Below, piece by piece: positions 15,000-23,087 of a stretch of 38,481 bases of DNA. The stretch is from an uncultured bacterium (lineage in GTDB: Bacteria; Verrucomicrobiota; Kiritimatiellia; RFP12; UBA1067). The first letter of the stretch is position 1. Each line of letters starts with the position of its first letter. The position numbers were made by a program, and so were the translations under genes. Under the pieces are notes generated by a model. That model worked only from the letters and a program-made list of their open reading frames with translations, did no database searches and was not told the origin of the DNA. The stretch spans positions 1 through 38,481 of the forward strand of contig CACZDG010000017.1 in the NCBI GenBank assembly GCA_902779865.1. Reading direction: 5' to 3'.

Positions 15000-16787
15000 A
15001 TGCCGCCGGACGGACATATCAGACTCCTGCCTAACCACGTGGCGAACAAGATCGCCGCAGGCGAGGTTGTCGAACGTCCTGCGTCCGTCCTCAAGGAACT
15101 CCTTGAAAACGCTCTCGACGCCGGCGCAACTCGCATCGAGGTGACCGTCACCGCCGGCGGACGCAACCTCGTTTCCGTGCGCGACAACGGATGTGGCATG
15201 AACCGCGAAGACGCCCTCCTTTCGCTTGAACGCCACGCTACGTCGAAGATCCGCGACGTGGACGACATCGAACGCATCGCCACGCTTGGATTCCGCGGCG
15301 AGGCCATACCGTCCATCGCGTCCGTCTCGCGCTTCACGCTTACCACCCGCAGGGAAGATGCCGAAGAAGGAACCCGCCTCGTCGTAAACGCAGGTATACT
15401 TGCAGAGGTCAAGGACTGCGGCGCACCCCCTGGCACGTGCATCGAGGTGCGTGACCTTTTCTGCAACGTCCCCGCAAGGCGTAAGTTCCTGCGGGCGTTC
15501 GTCACCGAGGAAGGACACGTCCGCGCCGCTTTCACCGTCCACGCGCTCGCCCATCCGGACGTCGGGTTCTCGCTGAACCTCGACGGACGCGAAATCTACC
15601 GTTTCCCGCCCGGCGCAACGCTTGAGGAGCGCGTTCGCGATCTATTCGGCGCATCCTTTGCGGAATCGCTCGTGCCAATAGCGTCCGACGTCAACGGCGT
15701 TCGCGTACACGGCTATGCAGAGCGTCCAGATCACGACTCCTCGTTGCGCCGCGACCAGTTCGTATTCGTGAACGGCCGCCCGGCCACCGCCGCATCCATC
15801 ACCTACGCCCTCCGCGAAGCCTATCCCAGACAGCGCACCGACGCCCGCCCGGCACTCGTACTTTTCATCGACCTTCCGCCGGAGCAGGTGGACGTCAACG
15901 TTCACCCCGCGAAGCGCGAGGTGCGTTTCCGCCGCTCTGCCGACGTGCGCGACGCTATACTCGCCGCGTTCGCGCCGCAGCGGGGCGAAAATCCGGTCGT
16001 GTTGAAAAGCGATCTACCCATGCCAGAATCGCAATCGCCAGCTTCCGCGCCACAGCCCTTCGCCGTTCCCTTCCAACCTTCGCTTCCTCATCCTATTCCG
16101 CCAGCGCCAACGGTCGCACTGAAATGCGACCCTCCCGAAACGGAAACACCTCCAGAAACGGAAAGCCCTGCTGCACCAATTCCAACCGATGATCCACCTC
16201 TCCAAACCGCAGCTGGTCCCTGGAGATGGTTCAAGTTCCTCGCACAGACAGCGTCCGGATGGGTGCTACTTGAAACCGATGCGGGACTCGTGACCCTTAA
16301 CCCACGCGCCGCACGCGAGCGCATTGCATACGAGAAACTGATTGACGCGCACGAGGCGCTGACGCAGCCGCTGTTGATCCCGGAGACCGTTACGCTCCCG
16401 CCGACAGAATCCGCCCGCATAAGGAATTTCCTGAAGGAACTGCAAGCCATAGGTTTCGCCGTTGAGGAGTTCGGCCGCGACACGTGGAAAGTCGATTCAG
16501 TGCCGTCGCTGCTTGACGGCTACCCCGTTCCTGAGCTATTGGCGTCCATCGCCTCGGACATCGCCGAGGCCGGAGCGCAGCGCGGCGGTACACGCTGGCG
16601 CGACGAGTTGATTGCCAAGAGCGTGGCGCGTTCCTATTCCCGTGCTTCCCTGCAACTTGAGCCTGAAGCCGCCACGCAGCTAGTCGAGGAACTTGCGCGT
16701 ACGCGAATGCCATACGTCAGCCCCCGCGGACGTCCCGTAATGACGTTCACTTCCAACGCCGAACTTTTACGTAAGTTTGACCGTTGA
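15000..16787 (+). CDS. mutL: DNA mismatch repair protein MutL
   Basis: 595 residues. MutL couples MutS mismatch recognition to strand removal. The N-terminal GHKL ATPase motifs are intact: ENALDAGATRIEV, DNGCGM, RHATSKI and GFRGEAIPSIASVS. A Pro-rich linker (~340-400) precedes the dimerisation domain. The endonuclease motif DQHAxxE of MutL homologues reads NPRAARE (434-440), and the CPHGRP element reads SPRGRP (574-579). The metal-binding residues are therefore lost, as in MutH-partnered MutL. The gene starts four bases after ftsZ and has no promoter of its own in sight, so repair is transcribed with division. The stop overlaps the tRNA-Pro -35 box. Confidence 0.95.
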   Translation: MPPDGHIRLLPNHVANKIAAGEVVERPASVLKELLENALDAGATRIEVTVTAGGRNLVSVRDNGCGMNREDALLSLERHATSKIRDVDDIERIATLGFRGEAIPSIASVSRFTLTTRREDAEEGTRLVVNAGILAEVKDCGAPPGTCIEVRDLFCNVPARRKFLRAFVTEEGHVRAAFTVHALAHPDVGFSLNLDGREIYRFPPGATLEERVRDLFGASFAESLVPIASDVNGVRVHGYAERPDHDSSLRRDQFVFVNGRPATAASITYALREAYPRQRTDARPALVLFIDLPPEQVDVNVHPAKREVRFRRSADVRDAILAAFAPQRGENPVVLKSDLPMPESQSPASAPQPFAVPFQPSLPHPIPPAPTVALKCDPPETETPPETESPAAPIPTDDPPLQTAAGPWRWFKFLAQTASGWVLLETDAGLVTLNPRAARERIAYEKLIDAHEALTQPLLIPETVTLPPTESARIRNFLKELQAIGFAVEEFGRDTWKVDSVPSLLDGYPVPELLASIASDIAEAGAQRGGTRWRDELIAKSVARSYSRASLQLEPEAATQLVEELARTRMPYVSPRGRPVMTFTSNAELLRKFDR

Positions 16788-16812
16788 CTTTTGCGCGGAA
16801 AAAGTATATACT
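16784..16812 (+). promoter_or_regulatory. tRNA-Pro promoter overlapping the mutL stop
   Basis: TTGACT (16784-16789), 17 bases, TATACT (16807-16812). The -35 box includes the mutL TGA at 16785-16787. Confidence 0.85.
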
Positions 16813-16830
16813 ATTGACCGTTTTTCCGCT

Positions 16831-16907
16831 CGGAGCGTAGCGCAGTCTGGTAGCGCGTTTGGTTCGGGACCAAAAGGCCGAGGGTTCAAATCCCTCCGCT
16901 CCGACCA
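16831..16907 (+). tRNA. tRNA-Pro (anticodon CGG)
   Basis: 77 bases with encoded CCA. The acceptor stem CGGAGCG pairs with CGCTCCG. The anticodon stem TTTGG/CCAAA encloses TTCGGGA, anticodon CGG. The T-arm is GAGGGTTCAAATCCCTC. It reads CCG. Confidence 0.95.
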
Positions 16908-17020
16908 TTTCCCCCAATTTTAGATTACCCTAAGAAATACACGGACAACCGTGAAATGCCAAACATCACCACTGTAAACAAAGGTGAAGGGGCTATTTTC
17001 ATTTCGCGGCAAGTGAAAAC

Positions 17021-17052
17021 TCGGCACGGAAACGCAAAAGCGTTTCCGTGCC
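17021..17052 (-). terminator. Strong hairpin terminator of the oxidoreductase gene
   Basis: A perfect 14-bp stem (17021-17034 with 17039-17052) around a four-base loop. On the minus strand it is followed by GAGTTTTCAC. It lies 10 bases past the stop of the Gfo/Idh/MocA gene. On the plus strand it may also end the tRNA-Pro transcript. Confidence 0.75.
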
Positions 17053-17062
17053 GGTCTGCGCT

Positions 17063-18475
17063 TCACGCCATAGTTTTCTTCGACAGGCGCATGTACGCGC
17101 GCTTCGCACCGTAGGGGGCACGCTCTTCGCGCTCGAGCATCGCGTTCGCCTCCACGTCGTTCACGAACTGCTCCTTCTTCCAGTCCCACTCGAGCTTGCG
17201 GCCGAGCTTCATGCCGATCCACGAAAGGAGGCACGCGGTGCAGGAACGGTGCGCGGTCTCCGCCGGCACGAGGCTCTCGTAGTTGCCCTTGATGGCGTCG
17301 ATGAGGTTCTGGTGGTGCGGCCTCGAGCCGATGCGCATGTGCGGGTAGAGCACCACCGACGGATTGCCGGCGATGAGCGCGGGGTCGCTCGCGTCGAGCG
17401 CCTTGAGCGGACGGCCGGGCGAGACGGGATCGCTCGCCGTCATCTTCGCCGCGCCGCGGCTCACGAAAATCCAGCCCTTCTCGCCGATGAACCGCACGCC
17501 GTTCGGGAACTTGTCCCACACGCGCACCGGCGTTCCGTCGGGATACGTGAGCGTGATGTCGTACTCGCCGTGGACGTCCCAGAGCCCGCCCGTGTGGAAC
17601 TTGCCCTTGCCCTCAATGTACTTCGCGCCCATGCCTTCCCAGCCCATCGCCCAGTGGACGATGTCGAGGTGGTGCGACCCCCAACCCGTGATCATGCCCG
17701 CGCCGAACTGCTCGCAGCGGAGCCAGCCCGGACGCGAGTTGACCGCCTTCCTGAGGTCGGCGTTCTGGCTGTGCACGCGGTCTTCGGTGTAATAGACCTT
17801 CGGCGTGGAGCCGAGCCAGAAGTCGTAGTCAAGACACTGCGGCACCGGCATCTCCTTCGTGTTGCCGCCGCCGGGGTCGCCGGGAAGGCCCACTTCGATG
17901 GCCTTGATCTTGCCGAGACGCCCCTCGCGCACGAACGCGCACGCCTTCTGGAACTGGCTGGACGAACGCTGCTGCGAGCCGAGCAGGAACTTGCGGTTAG
18001 CCTCCGTGACCGAGGCGGAGAAGAGACGCCCCTCGCGGATCGTGAGCGAGGCGGGCTTCTGCATGTAGACGTGCTTGCCGGCGAACGCGGCCTCGATCGC
18101 GATCTGCGCGTGCCAGTGGTCGGGCGTGGAGATCGAGACGATGTCGATGTCCGAACGGGAGATGAGGTCGTGGAAGTCGCGCGCGCCCACGATGGAGTCG
18201 GCGGAGGTCTTGTAATGACGGGCCACGAGCTGCTGCATCCCCACGAGGCGGCGGGAGTCGAGGTCACACGCCGCGACGATCCGCGCGCCCTTCGCGCGCA
18301 TGAACCCGGGCGCATCCATCGTGCACCCGATGCGACCGCAGCCGATCTGCGCCACGTTGAGCGTGTTGCTCGGCGCGTTCGCGCCCAACACGGAAGCGGG
18401 GATAATTGTGGGAAACGCAAGAGCCGCACTCGTGGCGGTCGCGCTGCGGATGAAGTCACGTCTGCTGGATTTCAT
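17063..18475 (-). CDS. Tat-exported Gfo/Idh/MocA-family oxidoreductase
   Basis: 470 residues from the ATG at 18475. It begins MKSSRRDFIRSATATSAALA, a twin-arginine signal, so the folded protein with bound NAD(P) is probably exported. The Rossmann motif IGCGRIG follows, then DIDIVSISTPDHWHAQIAIEAAFAGKHVYMQKP, in which the usual EKP is QKP. Residues WGSHHLDIVHWAMG lie in the sugar-binding domain. Such enzymes oxidise or rearrange sugars or polyols; the substrate here is unknown. The upstream frame is open to 18565 with a non-ATG start but would lose the Tat signal from the N-terminus. A promoter-like extended -10 is at 18556. Single-gene unit with its own terminator. Confidence 0.88.
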   Translation of the reverse strand: MKSSRRDFIRSATATSAALAFPTIIPASVLGANAPSNTLNVAQIGCGRIGCTMDAPGFMRAKGARIVAACDLDSRRLVGMQQLVARHYKTSADSIVGARDFHDLISRSDIDIVSISTPDHWHAQIAIEAAFAGKHVYMQKPASLTIREGRLFSASVTEANRKFLLGSQQRSSSQFQKACAFVREGRLGKIKAIEVGLPGDPGGGNTKEMPVPQCLDYDFWLGSTPKVYYTEDRVHSQNADLRKAVNSRPGWLRCEQFGAGMITGWGSHHLDIVHWAMGWEGMGAKYIEGKGKFHTGGLWDVHGEYDITLTYPDGTPVRVWDKFPNGVRFIGEKGWIFVSRGAAKMTASDPVSPGRPLKALDASDPALIAGNPSVVLYPHMRIGSRPHHQNLIDAIKGNYESLVPAETAHRSCTACLLSWIGMKLGRKLEWDWKKEQFVNDVEANAMLEREERAPYGAKRAYMRLSKKTMA

Positions 18476-18555
18476 ATACTTTCCATTTCTCTTTCTTGGG
18501 CACACTGCCGTCCTGCGAACGGACGGAGGGACAGTGCGCCTTGTCATCGGAAACA

Positions 18556-18564
18556 AGTATATCA
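18556..18564 (-). promoter_or_regulatory. Extended -10 promoter of the oxidoreductase gene
   Basis: On the minus strand TGA-TATACT (18564-18556). No good -35 is seen. The predicted leader is about 75 bases. Confidence 0.5.
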
Positions 18565-18628
18565 AATTTTCCGCAGTTCCGCCTATAAAAACATCGGCGC
18601 GCCAACAATCTAACGCAGCGACTGCATG

Positions 18629-19264
18629 TCAGAATGAACCGTTAAGAATGGGACACACAGGCAGCCATCCGTTCTGGGAGATTATGTTGACGATGCCGAT
18701 CTGACAACCGCGCTCCATCCTGTCCGCGTAATTCACCAGACCAATCTGGCAACCGCTCACCGCGCCTCCGGCCACGTTCACGCCAAATACAATGTAGTAG
18801 CCGCACTGCATGCCGTACACGTCGTGCGCATAGTTCACGAAACTCGACTGCAATCCCGTGAAGCTCGCGCCGGAGATGTTCACGAAGCCGTCCTGAAGTC
18901 CACAGAAAGACTCGGCATAGTTAAGGAGGCCCAACTGCGCTCCGACCGAACGGCGCAACCACGACGTATCGGCATTGCCGTTCCAGTTAACCAGGCCCAC
19001 CTGTGCGCCATACAACCGCTCGGCGGCGACGTTGATTCCACCTACTGCAAGCCCGGTGAAATCCCTGCGCGCGTTGCCGATTACGCCGATGTCGAGTCCC
19101 GTGAACTCCTGGCATTCACCGTAGATGAGCGAGAGGCGCAGCCCCGTCACGTCATACTGGCGCGAAGGCACCTGAACCGGCGTTACAAGCGACACCATAA
19201 CCGGCGTCGTATCCGCAAACAAAGTTCCAGCGGCAACACACGCGATAGCAATGATCTTCTTCAT
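18629..19264 (-). CDS. LA_2272-like surface repeat protein
   Basis: 211 residues. A signal peptide (MKKIIAIACVAAGTLFA) precedes a region built of repeats of about 15-20 residues with the pattern G-x-Q-x-G-x-x-N (GAQVGLVNWNG, GAQLGLLNYAE, GLQSSFVNYAH, GCQIGLVNYAD, GCQIGIVNI). The regular Gly/Asn spacing suggests a beta-solenoid or beta-barrel-like surface protein. The pattern resembles the LA_2272-type surface repeat family known from Leptospira and other bacteria; no biochemical function is established that I know of. AAAGGA lies ahead of the ATG and a promoter is at 19296-19325. Confidence 0.75.
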   Translation of the reverse strand: MKKIIAIACVAAGTLFADTTPVMVSLVTPVQVPSRQYDVTGLRLSLIYGECQEFTGLDIGVIGNARRDFTGLAVGGINVAAERLYGAQVGLVNWNGNADTSWLRRSVGAQLGLLNYAESFCGLQDGFVNISGASFTGLQSSFVNYAHDVYGMQCGYYIVFGVNVAGGAVSGCQIGLVNYADRMERGCQIGIVNIISQNGWLPVCPILNGSF

Positions 19265-19295
19265 ACGATTCCTTTCTTCGTTAAAAGATGGTTGA

Positions 19296-19325
19296 ATTAT
19301 ACCAAAATCTGACGCATCCCAGCAA
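19296..19325 (-). promoter_or_regulatory. Promoter of the LA_2272-like gene
   Basis: On the minus strand TTGCTG (19325-19320), 18 bases, TATAAT (19301-19296), preceded by TGG (extended -10). Confidence 0.65.
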
Positions 19326-19783
19326 CATAGAATCGCAACAACTAATCTTATCGGCGTATGTCATTGAACACTAGAGGCAGACTCACTAAGAACCAGTTAC
19401 AAAACCTCTCTTTGATTGTCCATGTAGAACATGCAGAACATATAAAGCACCAATAAAACATCAAAACTTGGAGAGGTAGATGACTTGTGAGCGATAATTG
19501 ACAAATGTTCCATATCAAAGATTGTAAGTTATGTTTTTCAAGCAGTTGGATTGATGCGCGATATTATGGTGCTGAATGGTTGAAACACGGCATCTGTAAC
19601 TCATGGACGATAAAAGCCAGTTAGGAAGGTCTTTTGCCGAGCCTAGTAAAGAGAGGTCTGTTTTGTGATGTTAGTTTCAATATGATGAATGATTATGCCT
19701 TATTTTCCACATTCTGTCATGCCCAACGGTACATCTCCAAGGCAACGAAGCCGTTCTCAGACGGTTGATCAAGGAGTTCGGCA

Positions 19784-19893
19784 TTGCCACCCCCTACCCT
19801 GGCAACTGCCTACCCCTACCCTAGCAACTGCCTACCCCCACCCTAGCAACTACCTACCCCCACCCTAGCAATTGACTACCCCCACCCTAGACA
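19784..19893. repeat. Five tandem copies of a 22-bp C-rich unit
   Basis: Units at 19784, 19806, 19828, 19850 and 19872, each 22 bp and sharing the core ACCCC[TC]ACCCT[AG]G. Copies differ at a few positions, least between units 3 and 4. There are no spacers, so it is not a CRISPR array. The complementary strand has recurrent GGGTGGGGG tracts that could form G-quadruplexes. The last copy pairs with an inverted partial copy at 19899-19911. Confidence 0.85.
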
Positions 19894-19916
19894 CATCTTA
19901 GGGTAGGGGGTGTTTT
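19878..19916 (+). terminator. Terminator-like hairpin at the end of the repeat array
   Basis: ACCCCC-ACCCTA (19878-19889) pairs with TAGGGT-A-GGGGGT (19899-19911), 12 pairs with one bulged A, followed by GTTTT. It would stop rightward transcription, but no gene is seen to its left on that strand, so its role is open. Confidence 0.4.
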
Positions 19917-19992
19917 GAGTGAGGTTACGGCGTAGATGCCAAATCGCCATGTTATAAGTGATAAAAGCGATATCGGCAAGAAATCCTGAATA

Positions 19993-20030
19993 CTCACTTA
20001 TAGAGATAGTTGCACTTATAGAGGTAGTTG
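19993..20030. repeat. Two tandem copies of an 18-bp unit
   Basis: ACTTATAGAG[A/G]TAGTTGC occurs twice in direct succession. The second copy runs into the left end of the inverted-repeat element at 20026. Confidence 0.7.
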
Positions 20031-20116
20031 CAAAACCTCACGTACACATGGTAGGGACGGTACCACGTGCCGTCTGCGGCGGTTGCGAGACGACCGCTCT
20101 ACCCGGTTTTGCAACT
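20026..20116. repeat. 91-bp element with 12-bp terminal inverted repeats
   Basis: AGTTGCAAAACC at 20026-20037 and its exact reverse complement at 20105-20116 bound a GC-rich interior containing GGTAGGGACGGTACC and CGACCGCTCTACC. Size, exact ends and location beside repeats suggest a miniature mobile element or dispersed intergenic repeat. No coding capacity. Confidence 0.55.
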
Positions 20117-20138
20117 GCATCCTAAGACAGAATGGCTT

Positions 20139-21062
20139 CTATCTCAAAGCAAGAATCCCTCGAATCGTTCCCTTTAAATACGCCCATGCAATGTCGGGAC
20201 GATGGTTACGGAGCGCTACAAGGCCGTAGTAGGCTGCAGATAGAGGCGCGAAAACAAACATCACCGAAAGGACTTGAAGAAATGAAAAGTGTTTTCGGGC
20301 GAAACGAAGGCGATTACGTGCGAAGCAATAGGTTCTATACGGCTTTTCAATCCCAAGTTGTCGCAATTCAGGCACACAGCCTGGTTCAAGGAAGCCAAGA
20401 TGGTCAGTGCGGGCAACAGTCGATATAATAGCTTCATAACCCGCCTCGCGAATCTTCCAGCCGAAGTCAGACTCCTCGAATATCTGTTCGTAAGTCTCAT
20501 CGAATCCGCCAACCGCGTCATATACTGTCCTTGGAACCATGAATCCATTGGGATAATACGAAGTCGGATAGGTCTTCGGTTCCGTAGGCAGATTCTCCAA
20601 TGGCAAGTTAGGACAGTTGTCCTTTGGTTGGGATGTCCATCGGTTGAAGTCACTACCAAGCGACCAGATTAAATTGTTCTTACCTAGGCGCTTATGTACG
20701 GCCATAGGCGCAGCAAAACCAAGTTTCGGATTTTTCCTGAACTCATCGACAAGCGCCACAAGCGCATTCACACCAAGAAGGTTGTCGTCATCGAGAAACA
20801 GCAAGAATTCTCCGTGCGCTATCTTTGCGCCATTGTTTCGCGACACAGCCTGGAACGAATTCTTTTCGTTACGGATGTACCTAACTCGGGAATCGCAACC
20901 AAAGCGTTCTTCTATCCGTGCTTTCGTATCGTCTGGCGAACAGTCGTCCACTACGACAACCTCAAGCGCAACGTTCTCCTGCACCAACACGCTCGCCACG
21001 CAGTCGCACACCATCGTAGCGCGGTTGAAGGTGGGGATGATGACGGATATATCGGCTTTCAT
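20139..21062 (-). CDS. Family 2 glycosyltransferase
   Basis: 307 residues from the ATG at 21062, which overlaps the GDPD stop (ATGA). The N-terminal GT-A nucleotide-binding motif is ISVIIPTFNRATMV...VVVVDDCSPDDT. The metal-binding site is FLDDDNLLG. The acceptor/catalytic region is GGFDETYEQIFEESDFGWKIREAG. A hydrophobic segment near the C-terminus (SVMFVFAPLSAAYYGLVAL) may touch the membrane. It would transfer a sugar, rhamnose-type by resemblance of the NGFMVPRTVYDAVGGFDE context, to a cell-surface glycan; donor and acceptor are unknown. Last gene of the minus-strand run that begins at 27716. Confidence 0.85.
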   Translation of the reverse strand: MKADISVIIPTFNRATMVCDCVASVLVQENVALEVVVVDDCSPDDTKARIEERFGCDSRVRYIRNEKNSFQAVSRNNGAKIAHGEFLLFLDDDNLLGVNALVALVDEFRKNPKLGFAAPMAVHKRLGKNNLIWSLGSDFNRWTSQPKDNCPNLPLENLPTEPKTYPTSYYPNGFMVPRTVYDAVGGFDETYEQIFEESDFGWKIREAGYEAIISTVARTDHLGFLEPGCVPELRQLGIEKPYRTYCFARNRLRFARKHFSFLQVLSVMFVFAPLSAAYYGLVALRNHRPDIAWAYLKGTIRGILALR

Positions 21063-21949
21063 TTGCACGTGTTCTTGCCATCGGGCTTGGCTTTCCCTGC
21101 CATGTATTCGTCCAGCAGTTTCTTCGCGCAGTTCGTCGTGACGGTCTGTGCACCGCGCTTGAACGCCTCAACGGCGTCGTCGAGCTCGTCGATGGTCCAC
21201 ACGTGCAGTTCCAGTCCGGCATCCGTGATGGCCTTCATGTATTTCGCCGTAGTCACATTCCTGATGAAGCGCAAGTCAACTCCGTCCGCGCCCATCTCCT
21301 TCGTGACGGCGATGATGTTCTCCACCAGTTCGGGCTTTGCGTCTTTCTTCCAGCTCTTGTTGCAGTTCAGGCATGAAAGCACCTTGTACTCCGGCATCAG
21401 CTTCTTGAACGCCTTGCCGCACTCCACGGAGCCACAGAGGAAGAGGGTGTTCTTCGGGTTCGCCTTCGTCTGTTTCTCGAAAATCGCCTTGACGTATGGA
21501 ACGATGTCGGCGGTCTTCGACTTCACGTCGATGTACAGCCAGCGCCCGTCGCGCGTCAGCTCCAGCACTTCCTCTAGAAGCGCTGGACGCGTCCCCGCGA
21601 ACTTCGACCCCTTCCACTTGCCCCAGTTGCCGACGTCGAGTTTCGAGACCTCATCCCACGTCGCGTCGTTGCAATTGTTGGTGTTCACGCCGCCGGAGGT
21701 GCGCGTGAGCGTCCTGTCGTGGAACGTGAACACGCGCCCGTCCTTCGATAGGTAGATGTCGCACTCGAAGCCGAAGCCGCGCGAGACGGCCGTCTTATAT
21801 GCGGGGAGCGTGTTCTCGGGCGCGTCCACCGACTCGCCGCGGTGCGAGATGAATGTTTCAAGCGACGGGACGCTCGCGCCCTGTACGCCAAAGACTGCGC
21901 CGGCTGCGATTGCCAACGCTACACGAAACTGCATCTTCTTGTTTTTCAT
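21059..21949 (-). CDS. Secreted glycerophosphodiester phosphodiesterase family protein
   Basis: 296 residues from the ATG at 21949, supported by GGAG seven bases upstream. A signal peptide (QFRVALAIAAGAVFGVQGA) precedes the GDPD barrel. The key motifs are SHRGESVDAPENT (catalytic His-Arg), ECDIYLSKDGRVFTFHD (metal ligands and second His), YIDVKS and the closing VWTIDELDDA...GAQTVTTN. GDPD enzymes cleave glycerophosphodiesters to an alcohol and glycerol-3-phosphate. It sits 16 bases behind the beta-lactamase-fold gene and is coupled to GT2. Confidence 0.88.
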   Translation of the reverse strand: MKNKKMQFRVALAIAAGAVFGVQGASVPSLETFISHRGESVDAPENTLPAYKTAVSRGFGFECDIYLSKDGRVFTFHDRTLTRTSGGVNTNNCNDATWDEVSKLDVGNWGKWKGSKFAGTRPALLEEVLELTRDGRWLYIDVKSKTADIVPYVKAIFEKQTKANPKNTLFLCGSVECGKAFKKLMPEYKVLSCLNCNKSWKKDAKPELVENIIAVTKEMGADGVDLRFIRNVTTAKYMKAITDAGLELHVWTIDELDDAVEAFKRGAQTVTTNCAKKLLDEYMAGKAKPDGKNTCK

Positions 21950-21965
21950 GGCGTCTCCAAGTATA

Positions 21966-23087
21966 TCACATTTTTTCGTTTCTAAAAAGTTCATCAAGAC
22001 GTTCCATCACCTCGAAACCGCGTTTGTCCGGCCAGCTGGTGACATTGCGCAGTACCACTACCAGGACACGGGTGGACGGATCGTAGGCGGTGAATGAAGC
22101 TCCACCGTAGATCATGCCTGCGCGATATACTATACGCCTTCCGCTTCGCAACACATGTACGCGCAACAGTCCGTAAACGGCGCCGTCGGGATATGTTTCA
22201 AGAGGACGGTCTTTCATGTAGGCATCGACCATCGGCCAACACGAACGGAAGAACGTCACGCAGTCGTGGACGGACGAGAACATCCCGCCCGTCGCCCGCA
22301 GCGCGTCGCCAAGCCTGTGATCCGGTACTTCGTGGCGGCGCCGCACGAGCCACGGGAGATGTCCCGCACAAGCACGCGTGAGACGGTTGGTCTGGTCTCC
22401 GCACGGAAAATACGTTGTGTCCACAAGGTGGCGCGGTTTCGTAAGCTCCTCGGAGACTATCGCCTCCAAATCGCGTCCGAGCGCATCCTCAATGGCCATG
22501 CCGAGGAGCCCGAAGCCCACGTTGGAATACACGTTCCCACCCTCGCGCATCGCCGCACGCCAGCACGAACGCCATATCTCGCGCTGAAAGTCTTCACGTC
22601 CGTCGAAGTCCCCGTAGATGTGGCTGCCAATGAATCCACATTTGAACGCCGTGAACATGTCCACGGGATTCCACGGCGTGAGGAACTCGCGGGGAAGTCC
22701 GCTCTTGTTCTCCAGAAGGTCGCGCAGCGTGATACGAGTGCATTCCGGCGGAAGTTTGAGTTTCGAGTATGCGGTCACGGGGCGATCAAGATCGATACGT
22801 CCGTCGCCGTGCAGCTTCAGGAGCACGGGGTAGAGGAACATCTTGGAGAGGGACGCAATGCGGTAGAGGCTGTGTTCGTCCACCCCGCCCGCGCTCGCGA
22901 AAACCGGTTCGCCTGCATCGCCGCACACGACGCCGACGGCACAAGTGTCGTCACCGCCGTCCTTGACGTAGTAATCAGCCACTGCCTGCGCGAGCGATTT
23001 CACGTCGTTCGCGGCGACAAGCCGGTCATGGATTGTGGTGCATCCGGCGGCGAACGCGAGCGAAAGAGCTGTTAGAAGCCTACACAC
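21966..23087 (-). CDS. Beta-lactamase-fold (class C/serine hydrolase) lipoprotein
   Basis: 373 residues from a GTG at 23087 that overlaps the ketoacyl synthase stop. The lipobox AAGC (Cys16) predicts a membrane-anchored lipoprotein. Catalytic motifs are SLSK (Ser79, Lys82) and YSN around residue 193 (NVYSNVGFGLLG); a C-terminal YRAGMIYGGAS stands where an HxG/KTG-like motif is expected. The family includes esterases, D-aminopeptidases, penicillin-binding proteins and class C lactamases, which cannot be told apart by sequence alone. Its place next to an acyl-carrier ketosynthase makes an esterase or transacylase role conceivable. Confidence 0.85.
   Translation of the reverse strand: MCRLLTALSLAFAAGCTTIHDRLVAANDVKSLAQAVADYYVKDGGDDTCAVGVVCGDAGEPVFASAGGVDEHSLYRIASLSKMFLYPVLLKLHGDGRIDLDRPVTAYSKLKLPPECTRITLRDLLENKSGLPREFLTPWNPVDMFTAFKCGFIGSHIYGDFDGREDFQREIWRSCWRAAMREGGNVYSNVGFGLLGMAIEDALGRDLEAIVSEELTKPRHLVDTTYFPCGDQTNRLTRACAGHLPWLVRRRHEVPDHRLGDALRATGGMFSSVHDCVTFFRSCWPMVDAYMKDRPLETYPDGAVYGLLRVHVLRSGRRIVYRAGMIYGGASFTAYDPSTRVLVVVLRNVTSWPDKRGFEVMERLDELFRNEKM

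Larger units (their letters stand above)
19326..20138. other. AT-richer gene-free region with repeats
   Basis: About 810 bases without a supportable gene. 19400-19735 is clearly richer in A/T than its surroundings. A short stretch near 19735-19790 reads HLQGNEAVLRRLIKEFGIA in one plus-strand frame and may be a scrap of an old coding region, but it is closed by stops on both sides. The remainder holds the tandem repeats and the inverted-repeat element listed separately. The sequence CAGTTACAAAACCTC near 19394 resembles the element end at 20026, so a larger decayed element is possible. Confidence 0.4.

Noticed and set aside
17048-18613. A 521-codon open frame on the plus strand opposite the oxidoreductase gene
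   Set aside because: It is antisense to a clear Gfo/Idh/MocA gene, rich in Arg/Ala/Val/His as expected for the complement of GC-rich coding DNA, and has no SD or recognisable domain.
19690-19830. Small gene reading HLQGNEAVLRRLIKEFGIA
   Set aside because: It is preceded by a stop, has no start codon with an SD, and runs into the tandem repeats. At best it is a decayed fragment.
19784-19893. CRISPR array
   Set aside because: The copies are directly adjacent without spacers, and no cas genes are nearby.
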